Source: Penicillus capitatus (lineage: Eukaryota > Chlorophyta). From it: a stretch of DNA of 64,000 nucleotides. The position numbers and the translations under genes are program-made. The notes beneath the pieces are model-generated. The model was not told where the DNA came from. It saw only the letters and a program-made list of their open reading frames with translations, and searched no databases. Positions 30,131 through 42,251 of the stretch are shown piece by piece. Position 1 is the stretch's first letter. Each line of letters begins with the position of its first letter. Location of the stretch: NCBI GenBank assembly GCA_965649825.1, contig OZ287695.1:620001-684000 (forward strand). Reading direction: 5' to 3'.

Positions 30131-31537
30131 ATGTTGGTATACATCGCAAGGCCGATGACGAAACCCTTCCTCATGTCTTGCTCTCCTGAAGACAAAGTTG
30201 GAGATATGAAAATAAAAGTGTTCGACACGGAGGGAATCCCTCCCCGTCAACAACGCTTTACTCATCGAAGCAGAACGCTCATGGACGACAGGAAACTAAA
30301 GGACTGCGGCATTCGAGACAGAGACTCTATATTCCTGGAGTTGCCGTCAAGGGCAGCAAAAACAATGAAGATATGCATAAAGACGATGGATGATAAAACC
30401 ATTCTTGTCTCTTGCTCTTCCGAAGACACGGTAAATGACATCAAAATGAAAGTGGAACACAAATTGGAGATCCGACACGATCTGCAATACTTTACTCATC
30501 GAAGCAGAACGCTCATGGACGACAGGAAACTAAAGCACTACGGCATTAAAGACAGAGACTTTATATTCCTGGAGCTCCTGCCAAGCGAGCTGGAAACAAT
30601 GAAGATATGCATAAAGACGATGGATAGCAAGACCATTCAAATCTTTTGCTCTCCCGAAGACACCGTTCGTAATATTAAAGCGAGAGTGTTCGACACAGAG
30701 AGAATCCCTCCGCGCCGACAACGCTTCACTAATCGAAGCAGAACGCTCATGGACGATAGAAAACTAAAGCACTACGGCATTAAAGACAGAGACTTTATAT
30801 TCCTGAAGCTCCTGCCAAGCGAGCTGGAAACAATGAACATATGCATAAGGACTTTGGATAATAAAACCTACTCTGTCTCTTTCTCTCATGAAGACACAGT
30901 TAACGACATCAAAATCGAAATGGAAAGGATTACGGGGATAGCACGCGAAAATCAACGGATTATTTTCGCTGGGAAAGGTCTTCTTACAGACGAAATGATC
31001 CTTAAGGACTCCGGCATATTTGACAACTGCACTTTGTCGCTGGTGACCCGATTACTCGGAGGAGGCGGGTTTTCCCCTTGCGTGGGATTCGACTTCGCCA
31101 GTATGAAAAGCGGCGGCAAGAAGAAGTTTTCCCAGGATGCGCCGCATTACAGAGCCATTGATTATGGATTCAATCTGGAGGGTCGATGCATGAATGAGAA
31201 GTGCGAAGCTTTCAAGCAATTGGCATGGAGCAGACTCGGATTCTCCCGCTCTCTTAATGAAGTTGATTCTCTCTTTGAAACGGCTGGCTTCAACATTGGC
31301 TTGCTGCTGCACAACACGCCATGTCCTCTCTGCAAAGAGTCAATGGACCCTAATTCTATTGTGTCTTGTGGATTCTATCGATGCAAGTATACCTTTGAAG
31401 GTTATCAGCAAGGAGAGAAGTCTGTCATCAAAGGAAGCGGCAAGGCTATTGACACAGATGGAATCGAGTACCATAACGGTGTCATGGACAGCAAGAGCTG
31501 GACGACGTTGATCATCGTCGTCAAAAAACTACTTTGA
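30131..31537 (+). CDS. Four-fold ubiquitin-like repeat protein with C-terminal Cys-rich domain
   Basis: An intronless frame of 468 residues from ATG 30131. Four ubiquitin-like domains lie in tandem, about residues 1-77, 80-154, 157-231 and 234-310. The fourth is the closest to ubiquitin (IIFAGKGLL, then LSLVTRLLGGGG at its end); the first three share IFLEL or IFLKL ends and lack a Gly-Gly. The last 155 residues have paired cysteines (CMNEKC, then CPLC and CGFYRC) and end TTLIIVVKKLL; similar Ubl plus CPLC-domain proteins exist in other protists and invertebrates, function unknown. The three inner domains share near-identical DNA stretches (for example the block encoding RSRTLMDDRKLK), pointing to recent internal duplication. 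No introns, unlike most neighbours. Confidence 0.85.
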   Translation: MLVYIARPMTKPFLMSCSPEDKVGDMKIKVFDTEGIPPRQQRFTHRSRTLMDDRKLKDCGIRDRDSIFLELPSRAAKTMKICIKTMDDKTILVSCSSEDTVNDIKMKVEHKLEIRHDLQYFTHRSRTLMDDRKLKHYGIKDRDFIFLELLPSELETMKICIKTMDSKTIQIFCSPEDTVRNIKARVFDTERIPPRRQRFTNRSRTLMDDRKLKHYGIKDRDFIFLKLLPSELETMNICIRTLDNKTYSVSFSHEDTVNDIKIEMERITGIARENQRIIFAGKGLLTDEMILKDSGIFDNCTLSLVTRLLGGGGFSPCVGFDFASMKSGGKKKFSQDAPHYRAIDYGFNLEGRCMNEKCEAFKQLAWSRLGFSRSLNEVDSLFETAGFNIGLLLHNTPCPLCKESMDPNSIVSCGFYRCKYTFEGYQQGEKSVIKGSGKAIDTDGIEYHNGVMDSKSWTTLIIVVKKLL

Positions 31538-32990
31538 AATGCCACCACCTGACACCACTTGAGATTAGTGTCTTTTTTTGAGAGACTATCGCCTGGAGAA
31601 GTCTCGCAGAAACCAACCTTCCACATTCCCTCGACTGTCAACCAATCTGCTGACCGTATACACAGACCAGAACTATTATTTCTATCCATTATTGCAATGT
31701 CAAACAAGTTTGAGCAGCAACTATCTTAGGATGTGCTTGTTCCTCTTTAAGTGTCTGGTTAAACAATTTACACGTGCGACAAACCACTGCTTTGTCTCAG
31801 ATACTATGTCATTCTTGTAAGAAGTGTAGTAGCTGACAGGATGAAACAAAGTCTTCAAGAAGAGATCATACGGCACGAGGATCGATAAAGGCTCTTGGAC
31901 CAGATGGTGCTGTCTGATCAAGCAGTACTCGTAGGTAGCCGGTCGAGAGATCGGATTGGAGAACTGCCACCGCATGCATTCGCAGGAATTGATTGCATTG
32001 CAGTACGACGACCACTTGCTGACGATTCCGCCACTTCGGTTGCGTTTCAGAGAATTTCTGACCTTTAACGCAACAGCCATCGTTTCGTGATCGGACGGGA
32101 ACGAAGCTTCCCTTCTCCTAGGATGCAGGGCATCCATCGAGTTCGAAGGAGTTCGCAGTCACAGCGCTTAATTCGAATTATCTGCCTCGTCGACAATCCC
32201 TGCTGCAGGAGTATAGCTTCAGTGTACCGAAGTCTCTCACCAAGTTAACTGCGAGTCATGGCAGAGATCTAAGTAAGACACGTGGCAGCCCTATCTGCAC
32301 CTAAATTATAAAACCTCCTTCGATTGTTTGGTATCCATTCTTGGTTCGACGACGATTTGTAGAATGATTGATGTTTTGCGCAGCGGCTTTCCGTCTTTTT
32401 TCCTTTATGCGTTGAAAACATCGCAAAATTGACAGCTGTGCGATCATTGGCCCTCAAGATAATTCGTTCCTGTGTCTGTATGAGAAGAGATGTGGTTAAA
32501 TGATAGATCATGCATTCATGTATTCAGGTTTCGAGGAACATCTGATGAGATTTGGTTGTTTGGAATCGAAACCTCTGGGAGATGCCCTTAGTGTTTGCAT
32601 TCTGTGTCCCAATTACCACAACAACTGCTAGGAAGACCATATCATCGCTCTTTGTGGACTGCTCGCTGGGGGTTCCTCCTTCACCTCGCCGCCTTATTGG
32701 ATAACCCAGTCACACAATGAGGAAGACTCTCGGTCCGTCGCTTGAGGCATTTGGATATGTCTCCACGACACCTGTGCTGGCGAACCCACATCTCCAAAGC
32801 CTTTTAGATTCATGAAGCAGCAGCAGGAGAGTTAGAAATGCCTCTTCGCCGAGATCAGTGTTTGTTGGCACCTTGACGACGGTGACTGCACATGAACAAC
32901 AAGCCGCGACTCATTTCAATCCGTGAGGGACAGGGCAGCTGTCGCAGCACACGATCTTCTTCAGTTCGTTGCCGTATGCCATCTAGCATT
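31538..32990. other. No gene recognised
   Basis: Minus-strand frame 31721-32137 (138 residues) is the longest but matches no family I know. The stretch has no clear duplicate elsewhere in the window. Confidence 0.3.
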
Positions 32991-32999
32991 GGAAGGTAC

Positions 33000-33280
33000 A
33001 GATATGTTCTGCTGCTTGGCTGATTTTCTACTGGCGACGAAGAGGGTGATGTCGACCGAGGTGAGATGCGAGAACTTCCGCAGAGGAACGAGATCCAGCG
33101 GACCGAAGAGGCGGTTCTTGTGCGGACAGATGTCGTAGATGTTCTGATTGATGGCCTCGCTCCAGTGCTTGTTTATGAGACGTAATAAAGGACCGTCGGA
33201 CTTCGATCTTCGTAATACTTTGAGGAATGGACCAGACACAGATAAGTGGAAACGGAAGAGATACCCAATGACGTGGCACC
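33000..33280 (-). pseudogene. F-box/LRR-like fragment
   Basis: The minus strand reads, across one frame change near 33220, LPFPLICVW and then LLRLINKHWSEAINQNI, followed by LDLVPLRKFSHLTSVDIT. This resembles the start of F-box proteins (Leu-Pro start, Arg-x-x-Asn-Lys-x-Trp) running into a first leucine-rich repeat. Short and isolated, so probably a fragment; low confidence. Confidence 0.3.
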
Positions 33281-33782
33281 TTCCTGAAGAACTGGAGTTT
33301 CTGTGAGGAATGTTTGAATCATAGCACGCGAACGGTCAGTTTACACGAGGCAACCCATCAGGCTCCTTCGTCGTCATCAGTCTCATCATCCGCTTCAGCA
33401 TACGTCATCACCACGGGGGAGAACACTCATTGTCACCTCACATGGTCTAACAGACCCGTAATGAATGTCTGCTAAACGGAGTAACGAATTGCTTCCATTA
33501 TCTTATCGATAGAGTTGTATTAGATCATCAAAGTCGGCATGCGTCACGACTTCTTTGCGTAGAACGCGTCACGTCAAGTCGCGGGGTTCAAAATGATCCT
33601 TTGTCTTCGCGTTTCGCCTTTTGTCATCGACCAGTTCCATTTAGGCTATCTTAGCATACCCTCCCCTTCGTTTCTTCACCGCGGCAATCATCTGACATCG
33701 CAGAAAGGGGAAGAGAAGGCAGTTTACATGAGTGCTCGGCAACCGATCTATCTTCCGTTCGACGGCACGTGCAGATATGCAG

Positions 33783-34423
33783 CCGCGACGGAGACGTGAC
33801 TCTTGCATTCGCGGACAGTTCTTTTCTAAAAACGCAGTCCAAGTTGATGCAGCTGGCGTCTCTCACATTCGACGCAATGCTGACAGACAGCTATCACAGA
33901 GAAAGAATAGACATGGAAACAACATCCATGCATCTACCTGATTCACATTCCGTACAGAACATCAATCCGTTCGCAGAAACGGATCTAATCGTAAAAACAC
34001 GCAACCGCGACAGTCCTGACGCGTTTTGACATTCAGGTCGACATAGTGGTACAGGCGAGGAAGTTCAAGTTCGACGCCCTGCTGACGTTGTTGGATGATT
34101 CGATTTCCGAAAAACTATCTCTTAGTCACCCTTCTACGTTAAAATTCCTCTTCCTGAGCAGCAGCACCTTCCGGAAAACCAAGCAGATTTTTACCACGCG
34201 GCCATCCATTTTTAAGCCGAGCTGCTCAATTTTAAAACAAGCAGATGCGTTTACATGTTGCCAACTTTTGCGGAGAATCGTCATTGATTTTGAAAACATT
34301 CATAGTCGCGGAGAGGGACGATTTCTGCTTGATCATCGCCATAAGCAGATCTTCAGGCATGTTGCCGCGAATGAAAGCCCCAATTTCTTCAAGATGCTGG
34401 TGGGAGATCTTACAGAGGACTGA
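33783..34423 (+). pseudogene. BTB/POZ-domain gene copy 2, probably damaged
   Basis: Copy of the BTB1 gene beside A2. The first BTB exon keeps DGDVTLAFADSSFLKTQSK, but about 30 bases that encode the Glu-Thr-Trp-Val-Arg-Ile-Leu strand-helix segment in BTB1 are replaced by an unrelated short stretch (around 33920-33955). The second exon keeps QARKFKFDALLTLLDD and SISEKLS, then about 100 residues with a short insertion relative to BTB1. It stays open and may be expressed as a variant, but loss of a core BTB segment argues for decay. Confidence 0.5.
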
Positions 34424-35012
34424 TGGTGTTTGTTCGTCATGATGGGCAACTGAAGTCAAAGACGGTATCTGATATGGCAGTCCACGGGATGAACAGTGAG
34501 AAGCACTAGACACTGAGGTTGTAATGGTGTTTCTTAAAGACCTAATGATGGGTTAGCAAAAGGATCCCGCTTCGTTGTTCGGATTCATCACTAATTGATC
34601 GGTCATTTCGAATTCTCTCCAGTGCTGTCCCGTTTTATACAGAGTCGTTCGGATACGAAAAAATGTCACCGTCCAAGACTTGTCCGTATTCTTTCACGTT
34701 ATTGTTTCGCTGGCAATTGACGCCGGCGAAAGCGAACAGTCTATCACCAATAAATTTCGAGATCCCTTTCCGTCAGTAAATGTAAAAGCCTTTCTCGTTT
34801 GGCATCGCCTTTGTCGGAAACATGTTGTCGAAGGGACCAACACTCTCAGGACCTGGCCGTTTTGTTCCCGCGCGATCCTGTTCGAATTCGCACGGTAAAC
34901 GCATGGCGACGATCAAATCGCACAGAGAAATATTGCAAGGAGTGTTTGTCGACAGAAGAACGAAACGTAGCACCGTGTTTCGTTGCCGTAGAAAGGTTCA
35001 AAGAGATGCAGT

Positions 35013-37627
<2,615 letters not shown>

Positions 37628-38412
37628 CTTCTCCAACGAGAAATGCGTTTAGATGCGAAAACAGTCAACCTGTCCCGAGTCATCTGCTGTACCGAATTGA
37701 TCTCGATTCATTCTCGACGTTAAACGGCATCGCCTTTTCTGCCGTGTTTCGCCGTTCACTTCGCCATCGCAAAAATGCGCTCGAGCACTGTCTATGGCCG
37801 ACAGGACCAAAACACGTGAACAATCGACTGCACGAGGCAGCTTGTCATTCCTTTTGTCGTCAGTAAGTCACGTCATCTGTCCCATCTCGAGTCATCGTCG
37901 GCACTAATCCCTCAGTGCGATCTCATGCTCTGTCACTTCTACTCACATCGGGAACAAAACTCCCCTCGCGTTCAAAACTTCACATCGCGACAGAAACACG
38001 GTCGTCATCATCGAAAACACATCTCGGAGTTCTCCCGTGACATGCCTATTCTCCATCGTCCTCTCAATCGCTGAACCGTTTCAATCGATCTCAATGTACT
38101 GTCAGAAGCACTTTCCCACTCGAGTCATCTTTCAAGGAATAAAGATTCTCAGCCACTCTGTCGATCATTGTGCATGTTTCTGCTTAACGCAAGTCGAGTT
38201 TGGCTCGAGTTCTGCTCTTCCAAGAAACGCAAAGAGTCACTCTTTTAACAAGTTGTCATTTCAATCGTCTTTCTCTACTCGGCGTCTGCGCTCTGCCACT
38301 GCAGGCAGAGAGTGTCACGAATCTAGGCGTCGCATCGGTCTTCTGCCACATGGACCACGCTCATCGACAAGTTTTCATCGTCCAGCATCGTCAGTAAACC
38401 AATGTCTGCAGC
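37628..38412. repeat. Duplicated segment upstream of A2 (partner 55032-55813)
   Basis: Nearly identical to the region upstream of A3. No coding frame is kept in both. It includes the promoter side of A2 and then the region 3' of the gypsy integrase relic. Confidence 0.6.
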
Positions 38413-39040
38413 TCATGTCATGAGCATCACACGTAATGCTTTCGTCTTTTGCCTTCCTCGATTTCTCGACTCAAAACCCATCAGGATTTTGGCTGGCGAT
38501 GTCCCTAGAACCAAAAGATGCAACGTTCGGACGGCATAGAGTAGGTACGCTATGAAGGCTAACATGCCGATCTGCCTTCTTTCCATGCTCGCTTTGATAT
38601 CGTCAACAAGACTTCGATTGCATCTCTCGACCATCCTGCAGCTTTCTGGTGTCAGCTCTCTCGATGTCGTATGTCGAATGTCATTGCCACAGGGTATCTC
38701 CTGCGAACCATCCTGCGCGAAGCTTGTGGTTTGATCGGTTAACAAAAAAGTCGACTTGTCAAAACGCGTCGCTATCTCCGCCTTCGGTACTGCTTCTGTA
38801 CATTGGCTGCAGTACAATCGATTGCAGCGAACGCCTTTGGTCATGGTGCACAAGTCGATGGAGTTGAGCATGCATTTGCCTCTTCGCCTTGTCAGCGGCA
38901 ATGATCCGATGAAATCTGCCGCGAGGACCTCGAATGACTAGACGACAACGGACTCTCACTCTCTCTCTCGCACTTGCTTGATCACTAGGTTGTTGACACA
39001 GCCGACAACTTCGCGCTGTTTCTAAGCGTTTGTCATACAA
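38413..39040 (-). mobile_element. Ty3/gypsy-type integrase relic, copy 1
   Basis: The minus-strand frame shows an integrase core: LAADFIGSLPLTRR (first Asp), LLTDQTTSFAQ (second Asp) and SCRMVERCNRSL (Glu), with exactly 35 residues between the second Asp and the Glu (DD35E). Upstream, SCRLCQQ in another frame is the CC half of the HHCC zinc site. Stops separate the zinc-site part from the core. No reverse transcriptase or LTRs were found next to it. The same fragment lies at 55814-56420 as part of a larger segmental duplication, so it was copied with the block rather than by transposition. Confidence 0.75.
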
Positions 39041-40090
39041 TCTCGGCCATCAGTGCTCGAGTGGAGATCGTGCTGTGAGTTTTCCGGCGCTTCATGGCCG
39101 CCAGCGCGATGTGACATCTTCTACGCGGCAGGCTTTCGCGTGCGGTTTACAAAGACGATGATACGAGACTGTGTGTTTGTCATCCTTGTGTGGCGCGTTC
39201 CTGTGACGTCGTCCATCCAATGCGGACGAAGCCAAGAAGGAATCGAAGCTCCGTGTTCGCGATCGTTGTGAGACTTCGTTGCTTGTCTATGTAAGAAACT
39301 TGCAGTTGGGGATGGAGATGACAGCAGTACCTCGATGTGACATCTACACTGTCTTGCAGTCCAGGTTGGACCGAAACCACCATCTGATCTTTCCGTTGCG
39401 TCTGATCGCGATAAGCGGCTACAAACGCACTCGCAATGACGTAGGTCACTGAATCCTGAAACTCTGTCTTCTTCTCGTACGAAGAGCGTTTTGCTTGAAC
39501 GCCTCTTAGGCAGGCGATCTGTGTCAAGACATCTTGTCAGAGGACAAAATACGAGAATGGCGCATGGCGCACGACTTCCGCACAAACCACGAGGAGTGAA
39601 TATGTAATTGCGACCACTATTTTTTGTCGGAGGCGATGGCTGTGTAAAACTTGAACTTCAGCATGAGAGGTAAGAGAAATGATGACAGCGCTCTCCTGCA
39701 CCGGAACAGCATAACGTTGTGCGCGTTCACCTCCTCATCGAGTGCCAGACTTTCTTTTATAAAAACCGGAGATCTGTGGACAGTTTGTTGCCTATTGCAC
39801 CTTTTTTTCGATGTACCGTGACCATTCTCGTGTATACTTGTGTGAAAAAGAACATGGTGTATTCTCTTCGTGGAAGTTTTTTATGTATATTAACACACGA
39901 CTCCAAAACCTACAGCTGATTGGATACACTCCAAAAAGCGTCGCATAACTATGCACAGTCTTTAACGACGAATTTACAAAAAAGTTATCTCAAACCGCGT
40001 AACTTCGAACACCTGTACACGAGTGGAAAAGAAAATGTGGCAGTGTCTGTCGCCAAGATTTCTCTGGCGATGGGACTGCCTTGTTTGTAA
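39041..40090. other. Retroelement/Cys-rich flank sequence, no intact gene
   Basis: 39041-39590 pairs with 56421-56960 (same duplication). 39615-39745 resembles the last 130 bp of the Cys-rich gene at 27270 (GTCGGAGGCGATG, then CGTTCACCTCCTC), a C-terminal fragment. 39750-40090 is AT-rich and unique. Confidence 0.45.
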
Positions 40091-40094
40091 GGGG

Positions 40095-40510
40095 TGCAAG
40101 TGCTTCTTGGGACGCTGTTTGTCGCGTCAAATGGGTTCACTGACCTCTGAGGGTTCATTTTCTATGGTTTTGGTGAATAGCTGACTCATCTGCCTAGGAA
40201 CGTCTTATCACCACGCGCGTACATAATGAATAATCCGGACCACTCCGGTCCTTGCTCTGTAAACATCAAGAAGTCTTCCGCTGTTTGTATCTTCTTCGTT
40301 CGGCCGACCGGCGACAGTGGTGCACTTTGTTTTGGGCCACTTGGGGTCTTGTCAGTTCGGGTTTCGGGCCGGAAAGAGGCCTTTTTCTACGGTTCTGAAG
40401 CGGTGCTGAGTCACCTGCCTAGGGATGTCACGTCACCATGTGAGTACTTAATGGCGAAACTGAACTATTCGAGACCTTGCTCTGAAAACTGTAAGTCTTC
40501 CGCTGTGAGT
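40095..40510. repeat. Diverged tandem duplication, unit about 223 bp
   Basis: Two head-to-tail units start at TTTCTATGGTT (about 40160) and TTTCTACGGTT (about 40383). Shared landmarks are ACTCATCTGCCTAGG / AGTCACCTGCCTAGG, then CCTTGCTCTG and AAGTCTTCCGCTGT. Coding potential is unclear; a 109-residue frame crosses the junction (40226-40555). Confidence 0.6.
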
Positions 40511-40535
40511 TCGTTCAAACGCGGCGCCTCCGCGC

Positions 40536-41115
40536 GACAGTGTCGACTCCTATAGCAGGAGATAGGGTTTCGTTATTGTCCTCCGTCGAACGTCGATGGA
40601 CGAGGAATCCGAAAAGGTGTTCCCAAAAGCAAAGATTCGCGGATACGTATCTGGTCGTCGAGGTCGTCGCCGTCTTGAGTCGAGAATCGGAAGAAGTCGT
40701 CGAAGACGTCGGCGAAGTCGTCTCGACTTTGAGGTCGCCAACCTTGACGGGACCTCTGCGGAGCTACGGACGCGTATACGGCGGGAGTATATTGCGATTA
40801 GCGCCTTCTCGACTGTGGGGATCGACCCGAGGCGGATGGTGCAGTTGGACCAGTTCGAGAAGTACGACCGCGGGGGGTTCGATTCCTGCGCCGGATACAG
40901 AGGAGGGACGTCCCATCAGAGTTGACCCGGTTGTGTCTGGAGAGCCCGCGCCGAGTTGGATGGGTTCCGGCGGGGAAAGGACAACGTCGCGCTGAGTTCG
41001 GGAGCCGACGGTAGGGTCACCACCCGGACAAAAACTCTTCATTCTTCGTCTAACCGTCGACCTCGCCTCGACCTTTCCGGCGCCTGCGCACTGCCCACTA
41101 TCGTCGCTGCTGCAC
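40536..41115 (+). repeat. Dispersed repeat with Arg-rich open frame (copy 2)
   Basis: Inverted partner of 19190-19765. The frame 40596-40925 (MDEESEKVFPKAKIRGYVS ...) matches copy 1 closely, with four extra Arg/Ser codons in the basic run, and ends early because of a frame shift after Lys-Tyr-Asp-Arg-Gly-Gly. Flanks differ from copy 1, so the unit ends near CAGTGTCGACTCC (left) and TGCACTTTTGA (right). Confidence 0.65.
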
Positions 41116-41199
41116 TTTTGAGAAACAGAGGGGTGTTTAGCGACTTTCTAAGCGCCCACATCTCAAGGAGAAATACGTCGTCCCGGATGCACAAAAGCT

Positions 41200-42251
41200 A
41201 GCTTAATCGGTAGGTAGATATTGTTGTTTTCCGGCCAAGACAGAAGTTCCAGAGCGGTTTCGCATTCTTGGCCTATTGCAGGAATGTGGGCAGTATTTTA
41301 GCAATCTAGCTAGATATTCGAATTTCGTTCTCTGGCATCGTACATGCAGAAGATCAGCAACTGACTGTTTACAGAGGCCAAACGCCAGAATCCTAGATGT
41401 GCTGAAGGAGTACCTTCAAGGAAGCCCATCGACCAGGGTACGTGTCCTTTCAATCACAGTCGTCTCTTCGTCGCGGGAACCGCTTTTAAAACAAATGCAC
41501 ATAGTCAAATGTAATGTCGTGGACCTGAAGTTGGAAGGAGAAGACAAGAGGAAGAAGGACAAGTCACATCATGACAAGAAGCATGATGACATCATAACGT
41601 CATGCTCAGAATAGTATAAAAGTGGGAATCCAAACAAAAACCCGTATTCTGTAAAAACCAGCTCGAACGTTTGTGTTTACTCTCATTCGCCACGAATAAC
41701 TCGCTTACGCCTATAACAGTAATGTCGAGATACATTCCTTCGCAAAGGTGTTTGGGGATAAAATGCAGCTTAGAATACTCATTAAGTCCAACCGAATGGA
41801 AATTCAGACTTCACAGTGAAAGAAACAGTGAGGACATTTCTGAACTCCGGATACGTGCCACTCACTCATTCCCACAAGAAGGACGAGTAATGCAACTTCG
41901 ATAAGAAATGTTACTCTGATTAACAGAAAGAGCGAGAGTGTTGATACGTTCATCAATAAACAGACGATGTGTAAATGCAACAGATGTTTCGATGTTGGTC
42001 CTAAGGGTTTCTCAGGTGATGCACGGCCTTTGTTAACAATCGACATACGACAACAACCAACGGTCGCAATGACCTCTCTCTTCTTGAATACAGGAAATTA
42101 ATCGTGACGGTTTCTTGTTCACCTGATTTGAGTGTTTGAAAAGTACGCGTCACAGGACAACGGGCGCAGTAACAATAGACTCGATAAATGGTCAGACAGT
42201 TGTCCTAGTCGAATGTTTAATAGCGGAAGGCTTCGTCGAACATCCGTCCCG
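41200..42251. repeat. Duplicated 3' flank of class B gene B3
   Basis: Aligns with the 3' flanks of B1, B2 and B4. An inserted stretch near 41540-41690 carries the CRE-like and TATA-like repeat also seen near 2690-2830. No gene. Confidence 0.55.

Noticed and set aside
31721-32137. Minus-strand 138-residue frame
   Set aside because: Open by length only; no motif, no signal, no duplicate, and no splice pattern supports it.
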